Assembly: GCF_029030725.1 (NCBI RefSeq)
Contig: NZ_CP113162.1
Span: forward strand, 496,001 to 560,000
Direction: 5' to 3'
Length of the DNA: 64,000 nucleotides
Source: [Pseudomonas] carboxydohydrogena
Lineage (GTDB): Bacteria > Pseudomonadota > Alphaproteobacteria > Rhizobiales > Xanthobacteraceae
Part shown: positions 26,519-34,824 of the stretch, in pieces
Position numbering within the stretch: position 1 is the first letter of the stretch
Layout of the letters: every line of letters starts with the position of its first letter
Position numbers and translations under genes: made by a program
Notes under the pieces: model-generated
Told to the model about the DNA's origin: nothing
What the model saw: only the letters and a program-made list of their open reading frames with translations
Databases searched by the model: none

Positions 26519-27768
26519 GCGGCCTCCTTCAGCAAGGGTTTGCGCCTCTTCTTCGACAGCAGTTCACGGACAAATTTGTCCCACTTTGCCACGGCTGCTC
26601 GTTTTTCTGGCATGTAGTTCCAGCGATCATAACTCTTGGAGCTGACGTCCTGGAGCGTGTGGTTTTGCAGCCGGTCTCGAATTTCCTTCGACAGGCCGGC
26701 TTTACCGGCGAGGGTCTTCCATGTTCGCCGGAGATCGCGATTGGTTACGACAGGAATAATCTCGCGGTCGCGCTGGCGCCACATGAACGAATAAAGCGTG
26801 CCATGGCTGACAGGCTTTGACGGATCGGTCGCCGACGGGAAGAACCAGCCGAATTCGTTCGGTTTAATCGACTCGATAAGTTCAGCAGCAATTCTGGGCA
26901 CGGGAATAGCGTGTGGCTTGCCGTTCTTTGTCTTCGACCAGTCAATAATGCGTTCGGCCGAATCCCATTGATAAACGTGTAACCGCGCGATTTCCTCGAC
27001 GCGCTGGCCGGTTAGCATCAGGATTCTAACGGCACGGGCGTAAGGTGGATGAACAGGCCTGTCCGGGCATTCAAGCCAACGATAGAGACGGAGGAATTCG
27101 TCCTCATCTAGCCAGCGCGTGCCGACATTCTTGGGCTCGGTCGGAATACCAGCTGCGGGATTGAAAACGAGGCCGAAGCGTCGGGACGACGTGGTGCGAT
27201 AGTCGTGTTCGGATTTTAAGCCCCAACTATAAGCGGATCGAATGTAGCTGCGGACATGATCGGCCATCGAGCGTTTGCCGCGCTCATAGATGGGGCGGAT
27301 GATCGCAGTGATCTCGTCCGGTTCAATGTCGCGGGCAGGACGGTTGCGTCCGAGCGTGTCGGCGATTTTATTGAGGCCCTTTTCCGCCTCTTTCCAAGAT
27401 GGCTTTCCGGCCTCCTTGAGGTTGGCGACATAGGCTTCGAAGAGATCGGCTACTGTGCCCGGCCGTGTGTCGCCGGCGATTTTGATGCTGCGACCCTTTT
27501 GGATCATCTCTGCGAAGTCGCGGTTGAACACTTCGCGCGCCTTGCTGAGTGGCATTGATGGATATGAGCCGAGTTTCTTCTTGAGCCGCTTCTGGTCGCG
27601 CCACTGTTGGGCCATCCAATCGGCCGTCACGCGTGTCGGCATAGGCTTCATGACAAGGACGAGACGACCGGTGCCATGACCCTCGCCATCGACGAGGCTT
27701 AGCTGTTTTCCGGTCTGTTCAACCTGCTTCAGGGCGCGGCGTATTTCTCCATCTGTAAGGCTTGGCAC
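26515..27768 (-). CDS. Tyrosine recombinase / island integrase
   Basis: About 417 residues from a GTG at 27768 with GGGAG about eight bases upstream (a TTG at 27825 is also in frame). The catalytic domain has R256 in LTGQRVEEIARL, a Lys/His segment (SKTKNGKPHAIPVP), RDLRRTW where the usual HxxR reads R-D-L-R, H370 in LQNHTLQDV and the nucleophile Y380 in KSYDRW. The N-terminal arm-binding domain is of the P4/CP4-57 type. It lies next to the truncated end of radC and is transcribed away from it, the usual place for the integrase of an island using that gene as attachment site. Confidence 0.92.
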   Translation of the reverse strand: MPSLTDGEIRRALKQVEQTGKQLSLVDGEGHGTGRLVLVMKPMPTRVTADWMAQQWRDQKRLKKKLGSYPSMPLSKAREVFNRDFAEMIQKGRSIKIAGDTRPGTVADLFEAYVANLKEAGKPSWKEAEKGLNKIADTLGRNRPARDIEPDEITAIIRPIYERGKRSMADHVRSYIRSAYSWGLKSEHDYRTTSSRRFGLVFNPAAGIPTEPKNVGTRWLDEDEFLRLYRWLECPDRPVHPPYARAVRILMLTGQRVEEIARLHVYQWDSAERIIDWSKTKNGKPHAIPVPRIAAELIESIKPNEFGWFFPSATDPSKPVSHGTLYSFMWRQRDREIIPVVTNRDLRRTWKTLAGKAGLSKEIRDRLQNHTLQDVSSKSYDRWNYMPEKRAAVAKWDKFVRELLSKKRRKPLLKEAA

Positions 27769-27866
27769 TGGGGTCTCCCGTCGGCTTTTGAGTGGGGTCG
27801 CCAGTCGGATCAGTGGTGCCGGCAACTGGGGTCAAAAAAGGCTTCGATCCCCTTAAAACCGACCCC
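27769..27866. repeat. Cluster of GGGGTC boxes upstream of the integrase
   Basis: Four copies of GGGGTC occur in under 100 bp: 27770-27775, 27794-27799, 27828-27833 and one reversed at 27861-27866. The first two belong to longer direct repeats (GGGGTC-n-CC-n-GTCGG, 24 bp apart). Placed between the integrase and the junction, they could be arm-type integrase sites or operators; a remnant of transposon ends is also possible, because IS21 ends share GGGGTCAAAA. Confidence 0.45.
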
Positions 27867-27924
27867 AATATGCCACAGTAGCCGGAAGTGCGACAAGCCA
27901 AAAAATCGTTGTAATTCAATTAGC

Positions 27925-28533
27925 TTATGCGTGATCCAGTGTGATCGAAAAGGGGGTAGTGGGATGGTTGTGGACGAGAACGATCGCGGTCGCGGACAAT
28001 TCCAGCGCGCGCTTGACCACCTCGCGGGGATAGACCGGCGTGTGATCCACGGTGCCGACCTGTTGCAGTTCGTCGGCGATCAGCTGGTTGCGCTTGTCGA
28101 GGAACAGGATGCGGAACTGCTCCTTGTCGGCGAACGCCATCGCGGTGCGGCAATAGTCGATCACGCTCGACCATGACGACAGCACCGTGCGCTGCTTGAC
28201 CTGCCCCTTGGCGACGCGGCTCGCGGTCGCCGCGATCAGCTTCATCTCGGTGACGGCGGCATCGCCGAGCCCGCTGATTTCGCGCAGCCGCGCCTCGGGG
28301 GCATGCACCACTTCGGCGAAGGAGCCGAACCTTGCGATCAGCGTTTTCGCCAGGGGCTTGACGTCGCGACGCGGCAGCGCGCGAAACAGCACCATTTCCA
28401 GCAGCTCGTAATCGCTAAGCGCATCGGGACCGGCGTCGCGGAAGCGATCCCGCAATCGTTCGCGATGGCCGTGATAATGCGGCGCTTCGGAAAAACCGGG
28501 CTGGTCTGACGGATCGTCAGCGTTTTTGGGCAT
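27925..28533 (-). pseudogene. radC: radC, C-terminally truncated at the island junction
   Basis: The first about 190 residues are a normal RadC/JAB-MPN protein: the N-terminal UPF0758 helix-hairpin region ([36 protein letters not shown]) and the JAMM start ([16 protein letters not shown], then [20 protein letters not shown]). After VHNHP the sequence changes to [11 protein letters not shown] and stops. Intact relatives continue SGDPTPS-xx-D and about 45 more residues. The Ser and Asp of the JAMM metal site are therefore lost. The break at about 27960 is where the integrase-bearing island begins, so the missing end probably lies beyond the other end of the island. Confidence 0.88.
27955..27975. 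other. Island end inside radC (probable attachment site)
   Basis: Minus-strand radC sequence is normal up to CACAACCATCCC (27961-27972) and unrelated to the family from there leftward. This defines one island boundary to within some bases. The att core probably includes part of this motif, and a second copy should occur at the far end, left of the window. No tRNA gene is present here. Confidence 0.6.
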
Positions 28534-28625
28534 GGGCTGGCATGATCGCGGGCTCTACCCGGTCACCATGCCGCGCCCGCCGTCTTTTGCAAGGAGCAAT
28601 TTCGCTACCGCCCGCGCGGGCGGAA

Positions 28626-29453
28626 TCAGGCGGCGCTGTAGGGAGGCTTGTCGAGCTTGCCGGGGGACAGCGTGAAAATCTCGACGCCGGTTTGCGTCAC
28701 GCCGACCGAATGCTCGAACTGCGCCGACAGCGAACGGTCTCGCGTCACGGCGGTCCAGCCATCGGAGAGGATTTTCACATGCGGCTTGCCGAGATTGATC
28801 ATCGGCTCGATGGTGAAGATCATGCCGGGGCGCAGCGCCACGCCTTCGCCGGGCTTGCCGATGTGGATGATGTTCGGCTCGTCGTGAAACAGGCGGCCGA
28901 GGCCGTGGCCGCAGAAGTCGCGGACCACGCTCATCTGCTGCGGCTCGACGAAGCTCTGGATCGCATGGCCGATGTCGCCGGTGGTGGCGCCGGGCTTGAC
29001 GGCGGCGATGCCGCGCATCATCGCCTCGTAGGTCACGTCGATCAGCCGCTCGGCGCGGCGCGAGATCGCTCCCGCCGTGTACATGCGGCTGGAATCGCCA
29101 TACCAGCCATCGACGATCAGGGTGACGTCGATGTTGATGATGTCGCCTTCCTTCAACTGCCGGTCGCCGGGGATGCCGTGGCAGACCACATGGTTGATCG
29201 AGGTGCAGGTCGAGTGGCGGTAGCCGCGATACATCAGCGTCGCGGGAATGGCGTCGTGCGCGATCGCGAACTTGCGGACGAATTCATCGATCTGCGAGGT
29301 GAAGATGCCCGGCCGCACGATCGGCGCCAGCTCGTCGAGGCACCGGGCGGTCAGCGCGCCGGCTTTCCGCATTCCGGCGAAACCGGACGGGCCGTGCAGC
29401 TTGATCTGGCCGGTCTTGCGCGCGGCGGCTTGGGTGGCGTCAACGTAATTCAT
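28626..29453 (-). CDS. map: Methionine aminopeptidase, type I
   Basis: A 275-residue enzyme that removes the starting Met from new proteins in the cytosol. The five metal ligands of MetAP are present: Asp in NIDVTLI, Asp in GWYGDSSRMY, His in GHGLGRLFHDEP, Glu in FTIEPMIN and Glu in AQFEHSVGV. Length fits the bacterial type I class, with a short N-terminal extension (MNYVDATQAAARKTGQIKLHG) seen in rhizobial forms. It is followed downstream by radC, which here is cut by the island. Confidence 0.96.
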   Translation of the reverse strand: MNYVDATQAAARKTGQIKLHGPSGFAGMRKAGALTARCLDELAPIVRPGIFTSQIDEFVRKFAIAHDAIPATLMYRGYRHSTCTSINHVVCHGIPGDRQLKEGDIINIDVTLIVDGWYGDSSRMYTAGAISRRAERLIDVTYEAMMRGIAAVKPGATTGDIGHAIQSFVEPQQMSVVRDFCGHGLGRLFHDEPNIIHIGKPGEGVALRPGMIFTIEPMINLGKPHVKILSDGWTAVTRDRSLSAQFEHSVGVTQTGVEIFTLSPGKLDKPPYSAA

Positions 29454-29549
29454 GAACAGTCTGACTTCGGAGGTTGCGGGCGCTGTGGCCGGATCACGCT
29501 AATTTAATGCCTTGCCGGCAATTCGCAACCTTTGCGCCAGGGGCGCGGG

Positions 29550-30899
29550 TCATTCCGCGCCGGGCTTGCCGGCGGGGCCGGAATTGTCCGATGGAACCTC
29601 GAGGATGGTTTCCACCGGCAGCGCGCCGCTGCGGACCCGCAATTCGCGCACCGGATAGGGCACGCGGATGTTCTCGTTCTTGAAGGCGGTCCACAGCCCC
29701 TGCATCACGTTGCTGCGGACATTGTCCATGCCGACGTCGAGATCGGCGACCCAGAAGGTCAGCGCGAACTTCATGCCGGTTTCGGCGAATTCGGTGAGCA
29801 GGCAGTTCGGCGCCTTGAAGGTGGCGACGTTCTGCGTATTGCGGGCGATATCGACGGCCAGCTCGCAGACCCGGTTCGGGTCGGCCTCGTAATTGGTGGC
29901 GAAATTGACCTTCACCAGCATGGTCTTGTCGGTATAGGTCCAGTTGATGACGCGCTGGGTGACGAGATCCTCGTTCGGAATCAGGATCTCGCGCCCGTCG
30001 CCCGCCGCGACCGAGATGTAGCGGGTATTCATCGAGCTGATCTTGCCGGTGCTGTCGCCGATGGTCACGAGATCGCCCGGCTTGACCGATTTGTCCGCGA
30101 GCAGGATCACGCCGCTGATGAAATTGGCGATGATCTTTTGCAGGCCGAAGCCGAGGCCGACGCCGATCGCGCCGGAGAACAGCGCGAAGGCCGACAGGTC
30201 GATGCCGACCGCCGACATCACCATGGCGATGGCGGCGACGATCAGCGCGACCCGCACCAGCTTGATCAGCAGGACCTGAACTGAGGGGGTGAGGTCGCGC
30301 GAGCGGGCGATCCGGGCTTCGATGAAATTTCCGGCGGCGCTGACGAGCCACATCGCCACGGCCAGCAGCACGCCCGCCTTGATGAGCACCAGCGGCGTCA
30401 GCCGCAGCGTGCCGATGGTGATCGAGATCGAATCGAGCGCGCTGGACACATCGTCGAGGCGGCCGATGATGCTGAGCGCGGCCACCGCCCATGCCGCGAT
30501 GGACACCACGCGGACCACGAATTCGTTGCGGATCACGCTGGTGGCGAGACGGATGATCAGCCACGCGGTCGCGAGATTGACCGCCGTCGACAGCACGTAG
30601 CCGCGATAGAGCAGCCCGGTCTGGACCATGACCACCCGCGATATTTCGGCGAGCAGCGCGAAAATGATGGTGCCGGCGCGCTGCATCACGGTGCGGGCGA
30701 GCAGCCGCAGCGGCGCCGGCCAGCCCATCGTCAGCGAGGTGACGTCGAACCGGGCCCGCAGGCTGCTGCCCAGCGCCAGCGAGAGGCCGGCGGCGACCAG
30801 GATGACGCCGAACTGCATGTAGAACCATGGCGAGGTGATCTCCCCGCCGACCGACTGGATCGTGCGGTTGAGGGCGTCTCGCAGGTCGTCCCAATCCAT
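29550..30899 (-). CDS. Mechanosensitive ion channel of the MscS family
   Basis: A 449-residue inner-membrane channel. Several hydrophobic helices (from about 25 to 230) lead to the MscS pore helix and its conserved following segment (SGAIGVGLGFGLQKIIANF, about 245-265). Then come ISGVILLADKSVKPGDLVTIG and MNTRYISVAAGDGREILIPN, hallmarks of the beta domain, and a C-terminal alpha/beta domain. It protects cells from osmotic downshock or acts as a regulated channel. It has more N-terminal helices than E. coli MscS (286 residues), as is usual for rhizobial paralogues. No operon partner is evident. Confidence 0.92.
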   Translation of the reverse strand: MDWDDLRDALNRTIQSVGGEITSPWFYMQFGVILVAAGLSLALGSSLRARFDVTSLTMGWPAPLRLLARTVMQRAGTIIFALLAEISRVVMVQTGLLYRGYVLSTAVNLATAWLIIRLATSVIRNEFVVRVVSIAAWAVAALSIIGRLDDVSSALDSISITIGTLRLTPLVLIKAGVLLAVAMWLVSAAGNFIEARIARSRDLTPSVQVLLIKLVRVALIVAAIAMVMSAVGIDLSAFALFSGAIGVGLGFGLQKIIANFISGVILLADKSVKPGDLVTIGDSTGKISSMNTRYISVAAGDGREILIPNEDLVTQRVINWTYTDKTMLVKVNFATNYEADPNRVCELAVDIARNTQNVATFKAPNCLLTEFAETGMKFALTFWVADLDVGMDNVRSNVMQGLWTAFKNENIRVPYPVRELRVRSGALPVETILEVPSDNSGPAGKPGAE

Positions 30900-31130
30900 T
30901 GGCAGGTCCCGTCAGGTGAGCAGGGGAGATTCGTCTTCTCATGCGTCCTTGCGACGCAGGCGTCAATATCGGCAGGGTTGTGCGAGGCTCGCATGGGGTG
31001 AGCGGGCGCGCGATGCGATGCGTTTAGCGCCGGGAATCCGGCACATTTATGATGCCGAGATTTTGTTTGGCGATCCGCCGCGAGACCTATAAGCAAAGAT
31101 TGAAGCCCCAGTCGAAAGCCTCCGCCGCCC

Positions 31131-32924
31131 ATGGCCATCCTCGATTCCGTCAGTCTCGCGATCCTGCTCGGCTCCGTGCTGATCATGGCTGGCATATTGT
31201 CGAGCCTGCTGGCGCTGCGGTTCGGCGCGCCCCTGTTGCTCGTCTTCCTTGGTTTGGGCTTGCTCGCGGGCGAAGGCGGCCTCGGCAAGCTGAAATTCGA
31301 CGATGTCAGGATCGCCTATCTGGTCGGCTCCGCCGCGCTGGCGCTGATCCTGTTCGACGGCGGGCTGAAGACGCGCTTTCAAAGCATCCGCGCGGTGCTC
31401 GCGCCCTCGGCGGTTCTCGCCACCGTGGGCGTCCTTCTGACGGCGCTGCTGACAACCCCGATCGCCAGATATGTGCTCGACCTGACCTGGCCGGAATCCT
31501 TCCTGCTCGGCGCGGTGGTCGCCTCGACCGACGCCGCGGCGGTGTTTCTTCTGGTCCATGCGCAAGGCCTGCGCCTGCGCCCGCGCATCGGCGCGACGCT
31601 GGAGGTCGAATCCGGCACCAACGATCCGTTCGCCGTGTTTCTCACGATGGTGCTGGTGGAATTCCTGTCGCTCGGGAAAGGCTCGGCGTCGCACATCTTC
31701 TGGCAGTTCGCGCAGGAGGCCGTGCTCGGCATCGTCATCGGTCTGGTCGGCGGGCGGCTCGTGGTGTTCGCGCTGAACAAGATTTCACTGCCGCAGGGCC
31801 TGCACGCGCCGTTCGTGACGACGGCGGCGCTGGTGATCTTCGGCTTCGCGCAGATCGATCATGCCTCCGGCTTTCTCGCGGTCTATCTCGCCGGGATCGT
31901 GATCGGCAACCGCCCGACGCGGGCGCACAATTCGGTGCTGACGTTTCTCGACGCTGCGACATGGCTGGCGCAGATCGTGATGTTCGTGCTGCTCGGGCTT
32001 CTCGCCTCGCCCGACAAGCTGGTGGCGGTGGCGCTGCCCGCGCTCGTCGTGGCGCTGGCACTGGTGTTTTTCGCGCGCCCGATCGCGGTGTTTCTCTGCC
32101 TCGCGCCGTTTCCTTTCCAATTGCGCGAAAAAATATTCATCGCATGGGTCGGCCTGCGCGGCGCGGTGGCGATCTTCCTGGCGTCGATTCCGCTGCTTTT
32201 GGACCTGCCGAAGGCGCAGATCTATTTCAACGTAGCGTTCATCGTCGTGATGGTGTCCCTGCTGCTGCAAGGCTGGACGCTCGGTTTCGCCGCGCGAAAA
32301 TTGCACGTCGCCCTGCCGCGCACCGATCGCGGCCCGCGCCGTATCGAGCTGGACCTGCCGGGCCAGCTCGAGCAGCAACTGGTCGGCTATGCTGTGCGGC
32401 CGAACAGCCTGTTCCTGAAGCGGGGCCTCATTCCATCATGGTCGAAGCCGACGCTGGTGATCCGCGAGGAGAAGATCCTCTCTGCGGCCGAAGCAGCCCC
32501 GGTGCAGAAGGGCGATTATCTCTATCTGCTCGCCCCGCCGGAAAAGGCGGGCGCGCTCGACCGGTTCTTCGTCGACATGGCGCCTGCCTCCGCGCCCGAT
32601 CCGAATCTGCTGGGCGACTTCATGATCGCGGGCGACGTGACGCTGGAGGCGGTGGCGGAGGTCTACGGCATCGACGTCCCGGCGGATGCGCGTTCGCTGA
32701 CGCTGGCGGATTATTTCGACGTGCATCTGGATGGCGCGCCGCGTGTCGGCGCGGCGTTGCCGCTCGGCTCCATCGCGCTGGTGGCGCGCGGCCTCGGCGG
32801 CAACCGCGTCAATGTCATCGGCCTGCGGCTGTCGCAGGATGAAAAGCCGATCCGCGTGCCGAGGCGCGTCCCGGCTTTCCAGCGCAAGGCCCTGCGGCTC
32901 TGGAAGAAGCTGTCGAGCACCTAG
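31131..32924 (+). CDS. K+/H+ (cation/proton) antiporter, CPA1 NhaP2/CvrA type
   Basis: A 597-residue antiporter. About 12-13 hydrophobic segments include the exchanger motifs VVASTDAAAVF and ESGTNDPFAVF (about residues 126-170), followed by the YLAGIVIGN segment. The C-terminal part (about 400-597) holds a TrkA-C-like regulatory domain (VRPNSLFLKRGLIP, KGDYLYLLAPPEKAG) and a CorC-HlyC-like end, the domain order of NhaP2 (CvrA). It exports K+ or Na+ in exchange for protons and helps cell volume or pH control. It stands alone and converges with the ABC ATPase gene, 18 bp apart. Confidence 0.92.
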   Translation: MAILDSVSLAILLGSVLIMAGILSSLLALRFGAPLLLVFLGLGLLAGEGGLGKLKFDDVRIAYLVGSAALALILFDGGLKTRFQSIRAVLAPSAVLATVGVLLTALLTTPIARYVLDLTWPESFLLGAVVASTDAAAVFLLVHAQGLRLRPRIGATLEVESGTNDPFAVFLTMVLVEFLSLGKGSASHIFWQFAQEAVLGIVIGLVGGRLVVFALNKISLPQGLHAPFVTTAALVIFGFAQIDHASGFLAVYLAGIVIGNRPTRAHNSVLTFLDAATWLAQIVMFVLLGLLASPDKLVAVALPALVVALALVFFARPIAVFLCLAPFPFQLREKIFIAWVGLRGAVAIFLASIPLLLDLPKAQIYFNVAFIVVMVSLLLQGWTLGFAARKLHVALPRTDRGPRRIELDLPGQLEQQLVGYAVRPNSLFLKRGLIPSWSKPTLVIREEKILSAAEAAPVQKGDYLYLLAPPEKAGALDRFFVDMAPASAPDPNLLGDFMIAGDVTLEAVAEVYGIDVPADARSLTLADYFDVHLDGAPRVGAALPLGSIALVARGLGGNRVNVIGLRLSQDEKPIRVPRRVPAFQRKALRLWKKLSST

Positions 32925-32942
32925 CGCACGCGATCCTGCGTC

Positions 32943-33728
32943 CTAGAGCGCGCGCGAGGGAATCAGCAGCGGCCCGTCCGGCGTCTCGATCCGGTGCACC
33001 GAAACATTGAAAATCCTGGCGATGCGCTCCGGCGTCAGCGCGGCCATCGGCGCGTCGTTGGCGGCGATGCGGCCCTCATCCATCAGCACCACCCGGTCGG
33101 CGAACCGCGCGGCCAGCGTCAGATCGTGAATGATCGCCAGCACCGCAGCGCCTTGACGGGCGATGTCGCGCAGCAACTCCATCACCACGAGCCGGTGGCG
33201 TTCATCCAGCGCGGCGATCGGCTCGTCGGCGATCAGCACGGAGGCTTGCGTCGCCAGCGCGCGCGCGAGCGCGACGCGGGCGCGTTCGCCCCCGGATAGC
33301 GTGGTGACGATACGGGAGGCGAGCGTGTCGGTCGTCGTCGCCTCCATCGCCGCCAGAATGGCGGCGCGGTCCTCGGAGGTGACTTGCGAAAACGGATCGG
33401 CGTGCGGCTCGCGGCCCAACGCCACGATATGTTCGACGCTCATTGGCCAGTGGAATTCGTGGCCCTGCGGCAGGTAAGCCAGCGCGCGGGCGCGTTGGCG
33501 TGCGTTCATGGCTGCGAGGGCGACGCCATCGAGGCTGACGGTGCCCTGCGCGGGAATAAGCCCTGCCATGGCGCGCGCCAGCGTGGTTTTCCCGGCGCCG
33601 TTCGGCCCCGCGAGAACGGTGAGTTCTCCGGCATTCAGAACGAGATTGGCATCGGCGACGATGGCGCGCGCGCCGCGATGGATGGTGAGGTTTTCCGCGC
33701 GCAGGCGCGGCGCGAGATCGGGCTTCAT
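32943..33728 (-). CDS. ABC transporter ATPase, iron-chelate/corrinoid/heme uptake type (FecE/BtuD/HmuV-like)
   Basis: A 261-residue ABC ATPase with Walker A GPNGAGKTTLARAM, signature LSGGERARVALARAL and Walker B VLIADEPIAALD, plus the switch His in LAIIHDLTLAA. The Q-loop context (AYLPQGHEFHWPMSVEHIVALGR) is typical of the FepC/BtuD/HmuV group. The start overlaps the permease stop (ATGA), so both are coupled. With the divergent binding protein it forms a complete importer for a siderophore, heme, cobinamide or vitamin B12; the motifs do not settle which. Confidence 0.9.
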   Translation of the reverse strand: MKPDLAPRLRAENLTIHRGARAIVADANLVLNAGELTVLAGPNGAGKTTLARAMAGLIPAQGTVSLDGVALAAMNARQRARALAYLPQGHEFHWPMSVEHIVALGREPHADPFSQVTSEDRAAILAAMEATTTDTLASRIVTTLSGGERARVALARALATQASVLIADEPIAALDERHRLVVMELLRDIARQGAAVLAIIHDLTLAARFADRVVLMDEGRIAANDAPMAALTPERIARIFNVSVHRIETPDGPLLIPSRAL

Positions 33729-34732
33729 GCCGTCTCCTCCAGCACCTGACGCTCGCGGAAGATCATCGCGATGAAGAACGGCACGCCGATCAGCGCGGTG
33801 ATGACGCCGATCTTGATCTCCAGGGGGCCGGGCACCAGCCGCACGATGATGTCGGCGGCAAGCAACAACGCCGCGCCCGCCAATGCGGACGGCAGCAGCG
33901 TGCGCGCGGGGTCCGAGCCGTAGAACCGCCGCACCAGATGCGGTGCGACGAGGCCGACGAAGGAAATCGCGCCCGCGACCGATACCGCCGCGCCGACGCC
34001 CATGGCGACGCCGATCACCACCCAGATCCGCACCCGCCCGACATTGATGCCGAGCGAGGCGGCGGCATCCTCGCCGAGCGTCAATGCGCGAAAGGCGCGC
34101 GCGTTTGCCGCGAGGATGATCCAGCTCGCGATCATGAACGGGGCCGCGATCCAGACATGGATCATGCTGCGGTCGCGCAGCGAGCCGAGCAGCCAGAACG
34201 CGATTTCCAGCGCAATGTAGGGATTGGGCGCGAGATTGAGCACCAGCGCGATGGCCGCGCCCGCGAAACTCGCCAATGCAAGGCCCGCGAGCAGCGTCAT
34301 CGTCAGCGAGGCCCGTCGGCCCGCGATGGCGACCAGCGCGCCGACCGACAATAGCGCGCCGAAGATGCCGCCGAGCGGCACCGCGAGCGACACCGGGCTG
34401 ACGAGGCCGAACGCCATCAGGCCCGCTGCGGCGGCCGCGGCGGCTTGCGGCGCGCCGAACAGCGACGGCTCGGCGAGCGGATTGCGCAGCAATCCTTGCA
34501 GGGATGCTCCCGCGATGCCAAATGTCGCGCCGATCAGGGCTGCGAGCAGCGTGCGCGGCAGCCGCACGTCGCGAACGATGATCGAGGCGACACCCTGGTC
34601 GGAGACCAGCGCCTTCGCCACGGTCTCGGCGCCGAAATGGGCCGGGCCCGTCATCAACGACGCCGCGAACAGCACTGTGACGAGCGCCGCGAGCAGAAGC
34701 GTCAGCAAATGTCCCGGTCGGTCGAGGGCCAT
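33725..34732 (-). CDS. ABC transporter permease, FecCD/BtuC family
   Basis: About 335 residues from the ATG at 34732 (a longer frame from 34786 runs into the divergent promoter). It has about 10 membrane helices. Family signs are RLPRTLLAALIGATFGIAGA, QGLLRNPLAEPSLFG, and the coupling-loop and late segments GAISFVGLVAPHLVRRFYGSD and GVITALIGVPFFIAM. It forms the transmembrane dimer of a periplasmic-binding-protein-dependent importer with the adjacent ATPase. A TonB-dependent receptor is not seen within the window, and I find no cobalamin riboswitch in the 92-bp divergent region. Confidence 0.93.
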   Translation of the reverse strand: MALDRPGHLLTLLLAALVTVLFAASLMTGPAHFGAETVAKALVSDQGVASIIVRDVRLPRTLLAALIGATFGIAGASLQGLLRNPLAEPSLFGAPQAAAAAAAGLMAFGLVSPVSLAVPLGGIFGALLSVGALVAIAGRRASLTMTLLAGLALASFAGAAIALVLNLAPNPYIALEIAFWLLGSLRDRSMIHVWIAAPFMIASWIILAANARAFRALTLGEDAAASLGINVGRVRIWVVIGVAMGVGAAVSVAGAISFVGLVAPHLVRRFYGSDPARTLLPSALAGAALLLAADIIVRLVPGPLEIKIGVITALIGVPFFIAMIFRERQVLEETA

Positions 34733-34824
34733 CTCATTCCGGATGATTGAGCGCCGCAAGGCTGGCGCGAAGCGATGGCGTGGCATAACAGGATGCTTCG
34801 ATCAAGAAAACGGCGATCAGGACA

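Noticed and set aside
27900-27960. tRNA gene as attachment site next to the integrase
   Set aside because: No cloverleaf-like sequence is present; the boundary falls in radC instead.
28542-29507. 321-codon plus-strand frame
   Set aside because: Antisense to map; Asp/His/Arg-rich random composition.
31049-32842. 597-codon plus-strand frame in another phase
   Set aside because: Overlaps the K+/H+ antiporter gene almost fully; the antiporter frame has clear family motifs and this one has none.
34733-34824. Cobalamin riboswitch between the ABC permease and binding-protein genes
   Set aside because: The divergent region is only about 92 bp, too short for the riboswitch, and lacks its conserved core.
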